The notes under the pieces were generated by a model. That model was not told the origin of the DNA. It worked only from the letters and a program-made list of their open reading frames with translations, and searched no databases. DNA of 36,643 nucleotides, taken from Bacteroidia bacterium. GTDB taxonomy: Bacteria > Bacteroidota > Bacteroidia > J057. The stretch is from contig JAIBAH010000036.1 of assembly GCA_019695295.1 (NCBI GenBank), forward strand, positions 1 to 36,643, given 5' to 3'. Of this stretch, positions 16,482-22,786 are shown one piece after another (position 1 is the first letter of the stretch; each line of letters opens with the position of its first letter). Both the position numbers and the translations under genes were made by a program.

Positions 16482-17366
16482 TTAATATCCAAAATGTTTG
16501 AGATTTCCGGGATTGTTTTTCCAGTCGTCCCTTACTTTTACAAAAAGCTCGAGAAATACTTTCTTTTCCAGCAGTTTTTCTATATTTACCCTTGCCCGGC
16601 TTCCGATGAGCTTCAGCTTGCTTCCCTGCTTTCCGATTACAATTCCTTTTTGAGATTGCCGCTCCACATAGATTTCCGCATAAATCGAAACAATTTCGCC
16701 TTTGTCTTTGAACTGAGTGATATTTACTTCTGTACTGTAAGGAACCTCATCTTCCAGTTGCAAAAAAAGCTGCTCCCGGATGAGTTCCGCCACAAAAAAA
16801 CGTTCAGGCCGGTCAGTTACTTCTTCGGGGTCATAAAAAGGCGGACTTTCGGGCAGTAATTCAATGAGCTTGGCTTTTAGGGTATCGAGATTCATTTTTT
16901 TCAGGGCCGAAATTTCTTCAACTGCTTCGAACTGAAATAAGGAAGACCATTCTTCTCTTTTCTGAGCCACTACTTCCGGGCTGACGATATCCGTTTTATT
17001 AATGGCAAGAATTTTAGGAACCGTCTGTTTTTGAATAATTTCCCTGAAAGCGTCTTCCGGAAACTGCTCGTCGGCAGCTATCAATACAATGATGACATCG
17101 GCGTCTTCGAGGGCATTCCCTACAAAAGACATCATTTTTTCATGTAATTTATATTTGGGAATAATTACGCCCGGAGTGTCAGAATAAATAATCTGATAGG
17201 TTTCGGTAGAATCTATTCCCAGAATCCGGTGACGGGTAGTTTGGGCTTTAGGGGTTGTAATACACAGCTTCTGCCCCAAAAGGGCATTCAGAAGGGTTGA
17301 TTTGCCGGCATTGGGCTTTCCAACAATGGAAACAAAACCGGCTTTATAGGAAGAGGAAATATCCAT
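16482..17366 (-). CDS. era: GTPase Era
   Basis: The 294-residue product binds 16S rRNA during 30S subunit maturation. GTPase motifs are G1 GKPNAGKS (about 16-23), G3 DTPG (63-66), G4 NKTD (123-126) and G5-like ISALK. The C-terminal KH RNA-binding domain is seen in GIVIGKQGSKLKLIGSRAR. I start it at the ATG 17364-17366 (MDISSSYKAGFVSIVGKPNA), which matches family N termini. The frame is open 21 codons further upstream, but that stretch contains the likely promoter. It is divergent from the initiator tRNA gene, so two translation-related genes share an upstream region. Confidence 0.95.
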   Translation of the reverse strand: MDISSSYKAGFVSIVGKPNAGKSTLLNALLGQKLCITTPKAQTTRHRILGIDSTETYQIIYSDTPGVIIPKYKLHEKMMSFVGNALEDADVIIVLIAADEQFPEDAFREIIQKQTVPKILAINKTDIVSPEVVAQKREEWSSLFQFEAVEEISALKKMNLDTLKAKLIELLPESPPFYDPEEVTDRPERFFVAELIREQLFLQLEDEVPYSTEVNITQFKDKGEIVSIYAEIYVERQSQKGIVIGKQGSKLKLIGSRARVNIEKLLEKKVFLELFVKVRDDWKNNPGNLKHFGY

Positions 17367-17389
17367 AAAAAAATAAATATTTAAAAATA

Positions 17390-17421
17390 TTTGCAAATGT
17401 AAAAAAAAGGTCGTTACTTTG
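17390..17421. promoter_or_regulatory. Overlapping divergent promoter boxes for era and tRNA-fMet
   Basis: On the plus strand TTTG (17390-17393) and TTACTTTG (ending at 17421, one mismatch to TAnnTTTG) are spaced like a -33/-7 pair and would start about 40 nt before the tRNA. On the minus strand TACATTTG (17394-17401) is an exact -7 box for era. The two overlap around the palindrome TTTGCAAA. The assignment is by consensus only. Confidence 0.35.
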
Positions 17422-17464
17422 CACTGCATTTAAGAAACAGATATCAATTTAATTGAAAATATAC

Positions 17465-17536
<72 letters not shown>

Positions 17537-17541
17537 CTCAG

Positions 17542-17572
17542 GAGATTGTCCAAAAGGGCAATCTCTTTTTTT
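17542..17572 (+). terminator. Rho-independent terminator after tRNA-fMet
   Basis: GAGATTGTCC (17542-17551) pairs with GGGCAATCTC (17556-17565) with one G-T pair, an AAAA loop, and seven T after the stem. Confidence 0.93.
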
Positions 17573-17581
17573 ATGTTTTAG

Positions 17582-17632
17582 GGAAGCCTTCGCTTTTAAG
17601 GGTACTGTCTAAGCGATGGCTTCCTTTTTTTT
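17582..17632 (+). terminator. Second rho-independent terminator
   Basis: GGAAGCC (17582-17588) pairs with GGCTTCC (17618-17624), and TCGCTT (17590-17595) with AAGCGA (17611-17616), with one T-T mismatch between them. The stem is followed by eight T. It points in the same direction as the tRNA and backs up the first terminator. It also faces the convergent lipoprotein gene that ends at 17658. Confidence 0.85.
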
Positions 17633-17657
17633 AAAGAACTGTCCCAAAGAGTTTTTT

Positions 17658-18188
17658 TTACTCTACTTCCAGTACCGTTTCAAACTCTCCTTCTGTAAAC
17701 CGGATTGTATCAGGCGCATCGTTTAACTGCTGCTGACTCCAGTCTTTTACAAAGGTTATCTGAAAGGTGCCTTTTACCTCGTGTGTGATAGAATCGTACT
17801 GAGTGATATTCAAAAAATTATCCTCAGACTCAGAAATGATATAGGAATTTGCAACTACGTCTCCTCCTTCTCTGATATCAAAACCAGAACAACCAAAAAC
17901 AGAAGCAGTATTACAGTTTTTTTGAATTGTATGTCTGATTATTTTTAATGGTTTAATTTGAAAATGGAAAAACTGAGAATATCCTTCAATCCTACATACA
18001 TCTTTGTATGTTGGCTTAGGCAAGAATAAAACAGCAATGGAGTCCTTTTGAATCTTTCCAAAAGCCGCCCCCTTCCATTTTTTACCATTGAGTTTAGCAC
18101 AGGAAGAACCCGGGCAGGGAGAGGGGTTTTCCCTACAGGCGGAGAGTGTGAGTAATAGGATTAAGAATAAAAGAAATAAATTTTTCAT
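17658..18188 (-). CDS. Lipoprotein A of a three-gene paralogous set
   Basis: The 176-residue protein has a lipoprotein signal (MKNLFLLFLILLLTLSAC, Cys18). The mature start, CPGSSCAKLNGKKWKGAAFG, shares the (T/S)-x-C-A-x-LNGKKWKG motif with the two genes upstream. The C-terminal half has diverged but keeps the outline IT.YDSITHEVKGTFQITFVKD, matching F.EKTKVLEAEFDLHFVKG of the paralogs. It is the last gene of the minus-strand series that begins with the secreted protease. I do not recognise a characterised family; similar 'LNGKxW' lipoproteins are common in Bacteroidota. A surface or periplasmic location is likely. Confidence 0.8.
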   Translation of the reverse strand: MKNLFLLFLILLLTLSACRENPSPCPGSSCAKLNGKKWKGAAFGKIQKDSIAVLFLPKPTYKDVCRIEGYSQFFHFQIKPLKIIRHTIQKNCNTASVFGCSGFDIREGGDVVANSYIISESEDNFLNITQYDSITHEVKGTFQITFVKDWSQQQLNDAPDTIRFTEGEFETVLEVE

Positions 18189-18207
18189 TTTTTTTATATT
18201 GGAGTCT

Positions 18208-18239
18208 CCGGAACGGCTCTCCGCAAAGAACCGCTCCGG
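18208..18239 (-). other. Hairpin between lipoprotein genes B and A
   Basis: The arms CCGGAACGG (18208-18216) and CCGCTCCGG (18231-18239) pair with one G-T in the minus-strand RNA. It is the counterpart of the terminator after lipoprotein C at 19049-19081, but here no T run follows. Read-through from gene B into gene A is therefore likely. Confidence 0.5.
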
Positions 18240-18250
18240 ATTGATTTTTA

Positions 18251-18814
18251 TTAATCCATTATCTTTGTTTTTAAATGGCCGTCCTGAAAATGTAATTTTT
18301 CAGGGGCGTTGGGGTCTGGGAAAGTAAGCCCGGATATGCCCGGCCCTTTTACAAAATGCAAGTCAAATTCCGCTTCCAGTACTTTTGTCTTTTCATTGAA
18401 ACGAGTTAAACGAAAGGTGCTGGTTTGGGTGGTGTCTATTTCGTATTTATCAATGGGTGTATCTCCGTGTGATGTATCAAATGAGGAAGAAGATTCCTTA
18501 TCGGGCTGCTGGAAAATCGGTGCATACTTCTTTATCATTACCTCTCCTCCTATTTTCTTGGGAATATTGGCAATTAGAAGGCTATTGATTAATATGCCAT
18601 CTTTATCTTCAACCTCGATTCGCATACTAATCGTATCATAATGATTCTTATGTGAATAGGTTGCTCTTGGCTTAGCTTTCCATTTCTCTCCGTTCAAGGT
18701 AGCACAAGCAGTGCCCCAAGTTTCAAAGGGGGCGTTCTGGTTGTCACATCCACAAATTATTAGAAGTAATCCTGAAATAAAGATTATATTCATTGCCTTT
18801 CTGTACTTTCTCAT
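18251..18814 (-). CDS. Lipoprotein B of a three-gene paralogous set
   Basis: The 187-residue protein has a lipoprotein signal (MRKYRKAMNIIFISGLLLIICGC; a second ATG at 18793 is possible). The mature part has the motif TWGTACATLNGEKWKAKP. Its last ~70 residues are nearly identical to lipoprotein C (shared stretches KTKVLEAEFDLHFVKGPG, LTFPDPNAPEKLHF and DGHLKTKIMD), while the middle has diverged strongly. That shows a rather recent tandem duplication with a variable central region. Directly upstream (12 bp) is a remnant of the T9SS tail of the protease gene, the same arrangement and spacing as at gene C. Function is unknown. Confidence 0.85.
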   Translation of the reverse strand: MRKYRKAMNIIFISGLLLIICGCDNQNAPFETWGTACATLNGEKWKAKPRATYSHKNHYDTISMRIEVEDKDGILINSLLIANIPKKIGGEVMIKKYAPIFQQPDKESSSSFDTSHGDTPIDKYEIDTTQTSTFRLTRFNEKTKVLEAEFDLHFVKGPGISGLTFPDPNAPEKLHFQDGHLKTKIMD

Positions 18815-18826
18815 AATATAAACTTC

Positions 18827-19062
18827 TTAAAATTGAATCATAAATTTAGTAGTATAAACTTGCTCTCCCTGAATAAGAGATGCGATATATAGACCAAATG
18901 GGAATTGGCTCAAATCCAATGAGCGGGAATATTCGTGGTCTTCGTGGTTTGATTTTCTCATTCTTTCCATAATTTTCCTGAATAAAGCTGTCCTTCTGAA
19001 TGAAAGATTCTGTAAAAATACATCCCTTTGGGTAAATGTGCAAAAAAACCGAAGCGGAACAC
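18827..19062 (-). pseudogene. Remnants of two T9SS C-terminal sorting tails, joined in frame
   Basis: One minus-strand frame is open across this stretch and contains two recognisable tails. The downstream part (18827-18943) reads EDHEYSRSLDLSQFPFGLYI..., closely matching the end of the secreted protease at 19634 (EDHEYSRSMDLSQYPVGLYI...), and ends in TAA. The upstream part (about 18962-19062) reads FRFGFFAHLPKGMYFYRIFH and then SEGQLYSGKIMER, the typical end of a different T9SS type A domain with no full-length counterpart in the window. There is no signal peptide or cargo domain, so this is a gene remnant. A short ORF starting at 18970 (47 aa) exists but is probably not functional. Terminator 19042-19081 overlaps its start. 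Confidence 0.8.
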
Positions 19063-19081
19063 GGTAAGTGAACCGCTCCGG
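19042..19081 (-). terminator. Rho-independent terminator after lipoprotein C
   Basis: In the minus-strand RNA CCGGAGCGG (from 19073-19081) pairs with CCGCTTCGG (from 19049-19057) with one G-T pair. Seven T follow (19042-19048). Confidence 0.85.
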
Positions 19082-19092
19082 GGTGATTTTTA

Positions 19093-19620
19093 TTAATCCA
19101 TAATCTTCGTCTTTAAATGGCCGTCCTCAAAATGTAATTTTTCAGGGGCGTTGGGGTCAGGGAAAGTAAGCCCGGGTATGCCCGGTCCTTTTACAAAGTG
19201 AAGGTCAAACTCGGCTTCCAGTACTTTGGTCTTTTCATTGAAACGAATTAAACGAAAGGTATTAGTTTCAGTAGTGTCTATCTCATAGATTTCCCTTGGA
19301 GTATCTCCATTCCATAAATCGAAATTTGAGTTAGGCATCGTATCGGGACGGATTTGATCGTTTTTTCTATTTATTTCATAAACATCCGTTTTAAAAGGAA
19401 TTGCATTAATTGTAAGTATTTCCGAGGAGGAATTACTCCTGACCCTTACAAACATCAGGTCAGGATGTTTATTGCTCAGGTAAAACGCAGAGGGTTCCCC
19501 CTTCCATTTTTTACCATTGAGTACGGCGCAGGCAGTACCCCAGGATTCATCCCACTGATTTTTATTCTCACATCCGGTAGCGAATATACATACCAAAATC
19601 GTGAAAAGGTACTTTTTCAT
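19093..19620 (-). CDS. Lipoprotein C, directly downstream of the secreted metalloprotease
   Basis: The 175-residue protein has a lipoprotein signal (MKKYLFTILVCIFATGC). I start at the ATG 19618-19620 because the longer frame adds residues that overlap the protease's 3' end and lack signal character. The mature part begins ENKNQWDESWGTACAVLNGKKWKGEP, carrying the family motif, and the C-terminal third is almost the same as lipoprotein B. It begins 13 bp after the protease stop, so the two are very probably co-transcribed, and a strong terminator follows. A partner, inhibitor or protector role for the protease is a guess from position only. Confidence 0.85.
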   Translation of the reverse strand: MKKYLFTILVCIFATGCENKNQWDESWGTACAVLNGKKWKGEPSAFYLSNKHPDLMFVRVRSNSSSEILTINAIPFKTDVYEINRKNDQIRPDTMPNSNFDLWNGDTPREIYEIDTTETNTFRLIRFNEKTKVLEAEFDLHFVKGPGIPGLTFPDPNAPEKLHFEDGHLKTKIMD

Positions 19621-19633
19621 GGTATGAGTTATT

Positions 19634-21599
19634 TTAAGGTTGAATCGTAAATTTAGCATTATAAACTTGCTCTCCCTGAATCAGAGAGGTAATATACAGA
19701 CCCACAGGATATTGGCTCAAATCCATAGAGCGGGAATACTCGTGGTCTTCGCTGTAGGGGATATGCTCTGACGAAATACGACAGCCCCTGCTATCCGTAA
19801 TTGTGAGAAAAATATCGTTCGTTTCGGTGCTGCTAAATTTCAGGTTAAATAATCCATTCGAGGGATTAGGAGCAACTGAGAGGACGGGCGTTTGTACGGA
19901 ATTTCCTGAAGGGGACTGATATCGGGAAACACAGGCATTGCCTCCGGGAATTTGATTGGCGGCTTCTACGGTATAATATGCGGTAGCGGTTTGATTCCCT
20001 ACTTCCGTAACCGTAACTCTTACCAATACTACTTCGCCCTCTGTGCAGGGTACGGATACCATATAATATTGATTCCCTCCTCCCTGAGTCCAGGTAATTC
20101 CGTCGTTACTGTATTCCCAAAGATAGGTAAATGGTCCAACGCCACTACCGTAAGGATGCACTGTAAGTTGTTTAAACATACAGGTACAGCCGTATATTCC
20201 CCCCGAAATGCTTACAGTAAAGGGCGGGTTGGGAGAATAATAATAGCTTGCTACTTCACAGGCATTTTGTCTTATCATAGCTGCATTATTCCTTCCAGAC
20301 GTACCTGTTTCCAGACCTCTGTATTTTACATTGGGGTTAGAGTAATAGGGAATTAATCGCCTAAGGTGTAACCAAGTATTGTGCTTGGCAACATTCCCAA
20401 ATTGTGTTGTAGGTCGCTGAATATATCCCCCACAAAACTTTAACACATGTGCATGTTCTATCGCTCCGAAATCATCACAATCGCCTGAATTTGGGTTTGT
20501 ATTGCAAGTTTCGTGCCTTGCGCCCAATAGATGACCAAATTCATGAGGAGTAATGTTTGGAGTAACTTCGCAAGAGGCGGAGTTAATTAAGGAAAAAGCT
20601 TTATAGGAGGGGTTTAATCCCTGAAATGATAATCCGATTTTACTACTCCACTGTGGGTCCAATCCATAAGTTATTACTATGTCTGCTTCATAATCTGTGA
20701 TTAAATCATCGATATTTCTACTTCCCCCAAATTCAAAAATGATGTCGCTGTTCGATTCTATCCGTAATAAATCGGCTTCAATATCGTTCGTTTCAGTAAA
20801 ATCAATTTTCTCAATCCCCGCCAATTGTACTTTGAGTTGGTATTCTGAAATATCGCTGTTTCCCAAAGTTATTTTTAACATTGCTATCTGGCTTACGATA
20901 GTCTGCTCAATATCCGGAACTGCGTCTTCTCCGTTTTGGGTGTAAAGTGCCAGAATCCGAATCGGGCAGGCAGAGGACGAGGATGCGTTGATTTCTTCGG
21001 GTTCGGTGTCGTCTATTGTGCCACACTGTCCTCCATTTTCTCCCAAAGGATTTTCCTTTACTTTTCCTAAAACATTGAGGTTTTCACCCAAATCTCTTAT
21101 AACATATTCTTTTTCATCAATGGCAAACCGCCCGAATTTTTTACCGCCCTTGGATTTGATTAAAAAATCTCCGTCAAAACACTGACATTCATCACTCCCA
21201 AAGGTGTTTCCATACCAAAAATAATCTCCTTCTTCATTGTAATTGACCATTCGGGCTTTGTAGGTAAGGTTGGTACAGGGGATTTCAGAAAAATCCACAT
21301 AAATCTTTCCATTCAATTGGGTACTGGAGAGATTGCGGAATTCAATAAAAGTTAAGGCATCATACATTCCTGAGTTTTGCATTTTCTGATACTTTAATAA
21401 TTGAGATTCTGATAAAGTTGCAAGCGCAACTGTTTTTTCAAAAAAGATACTTTGCGTTTGAGAATAGGACGAGGACATTCCTATCAGGGAACAAAGTATC
21501 CAAATCAGGATTTTACCCCCCCCCCGCTATAACATTAAAAGCAAAAGAATTACGTGCCTTCTCAGGCAATACGCTTAGAAAAAATGCTTTCTGTTTCAT
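19634..21599 (-). CDS. T9SS-secreted metzincin (reprolysin-like) protease; start out of phase because of a poly-G tract
   Basis: The main frame is open from ATG 21478 (614 codons) but lacks a signal peptide. Directly upstream in the same frame is KILIWILCSLIGMSSSYSQ, a good signal peptide with no start codon of its own. The nearest ATG (21597-21599, MKQKAFFLSVLPEK...) leads into a run of ten G (21516-21525 as C), which puts it out of frame and into TAA. Nine or twelve G would join it to the signal peptide. The zinc motif is HEFGHLLGARH (His312, Glu313, His316, His322, counted from 21478). PKD/Ig-like strands and a T9SS type A tail (SVAPNPSNGLFNLKFSS ... AKFTIQP) follow. Phase variation or an indel in this isolate or assembly is possible. 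Confidence 0.8.
21516..21525. repeat. Homopolymer C10 (G10 on the coding strand)
   Basis: Ten C on the plus strand lie between the only upstream ATG and the signal peptide of the secreted protease. Runs of this length slip during replication. The reading frame is restored only when the count is a multiple of three (9 or 12). Assemblers also misjudge such runs. Confidence 0.95.
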
Positions 21600-21952
21600 A
21601 ATAATATAATGTGTTAGAAAGTGAAAAATAAATTTACACTGCAACTATAATTAAATAGAACAAGAAAAACAAGGTTTTTTTGTGCGAATGGTTATTTTTT
21701 GTGGGGGAATGGTGTTATGAGTGGGAATAAAGACCCCGGACTGACGCCTGAAGATAATCTGTGCAAACGCAGGCTTTGTAAGCGGAGCCGAACTAAGCCG
21801 AACCAATTCGAAATGAGTTCATTGAGCGGAGTCTAAGAAGTTTTTAAGTATTCGGACAAAAGAAAACCGACATTCAGATTAATAAGATAAAATTCTGTTA
21901 ATCACTTGTTTTCAAGAAACAATTTATGTCAGGTTTTTTATGGTCAGTCGAA
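21600..21952. repeat. Gene-free region with dispersed-repeat-like sequence
   Basis: No gene is seen in these 353 bp. The stretch 21776-21840 contains AGCCGAAC twice and, on the minus strand, ACTCCGCTCAATGAACTC, wording I associate with dispersed intergenic repeats in Bacteroidota. At 21856-21877 there is a 22-nt word (starting ACAAAAGAAAAC) whose exact reverse complement occurs at 34861-34882. The promoter of the protease probably lies at its left edge but has no clear consensus box. Confidence 0.55.
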
Positions 21953-22600
21953 TCATTTAGAGAAGGTTTGTTTTTTGCAATTTTCCCGTTTTTGCTGATA
22001 CCATTTCCATACATATTCTGTATCGATTCCCAGCCCCAGTTTTAGATAATACCCGCTCAAATCATGTTCTCTGTCCGGAAATACGAATCGCCATCCACTG
22101 CCCACTTTTGCAGAAAGCCATGGATTGAGGGCATAAGCCGTGTGTAACCCTATCTCTAAAGGGGCAACCCATTCCCGGCCTGTATGAATTATTTCTTCCC
22201 GGTCATCCAAGATACTGTAAAAGTTGTATCCTAATCCTGCCTGCAAATAGGTGATAAAAGTGAGTTTTTTGTAACGGAAAAAGCTGTATTCTTCTCCCAG
22301 ACTGATGAATGCCATCCGGTTGTGTTTGTGCAGGGGGAGGGGATGAAGCTGGAATTTAATGGGAAAGGGATTGCCGTTAATCCCCAGTTTTAATCGTAAG
22401 TTTTTTCCAAATCCTATCCCACAATACAATCCGTAAATCACCGTTTGATTGCCTTTCAGAAAGGTACGTCTGTTGTCTAATCCTCCGATAATGTGTCATT
22501 TTTGCTTTAATACCTGATTGGGGTCAGTAAAATCCTGAGAGCATAGGGTATTTCCCCACAATCCCAAGGCTAATGTAAGAATGGAAATCAGTATTTTCAT
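21953..22600 (-). pseudogene. Outer-membrane beta-barrel protein interrupted by an in-frame TGA
   Basis: An ATG at 22598-22600 begins a signal peptide (MKILISILTLALGLWGNTLC), then SQDFTDPNQVLKQK, then TGA at 22496-22498. The same frame continues without another stop: HIIGGLDNRRTFLKGNQTVI, then repeated amphipathic strands (KLTFITYLQAGLGYNFYS, WLSAKVGSGWRFVF, GYYLKLGLGIDTEYVWKW) to 21955. Read through, it is a secreted barrel of about 215 residues. The downstream open part alone (from a GTG at 22441) has no signal peptide and could not reach the outer membrane. A CGA-to-TGA change is the simplest explanation. TGA is a normal stop elsewhere here (for example at 2600-2602), so recoding is unlikely. 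Confidence 0.78.
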
Positions 22601-22676
22601 AGTTATTTTAACGGAAAATCTGCCTTTTTCGTTTCCAGGGGAAAACATAAGGATGTTGGGGTGGGGTGTATTGGGT

Positions 22677-22762
22677 TTCTCGCAGAGGCGCAAAGTCGCT
22701 GAGGTTGTTGGGTGAAACATACTCTCTTTGCGCTCTCCGCGGCTTTGCGTGAAAAAATTTCT
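22677..22762. repeat. Imperfect palindromic repeat built of CGCAAAG-like words
   Basis: The left arm contains CGCAGAGGCGCAAAGTCGC; the right arm, in reverse complement, contains CACGCAAAGCCGCGGAGAGC followed by GCAAAG. This matches a class of dispersed CGCAAAG-rich intergenic repeats I recall from Bacteroidota and some other phyla. It lies in the 186-bp gap between the barrel pseudogene and the four-repeat secreted protein. Confidence 0.6.
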
Positions 22763-22786
22763 TTTCTTGTAATTCCTGTAAATCAA

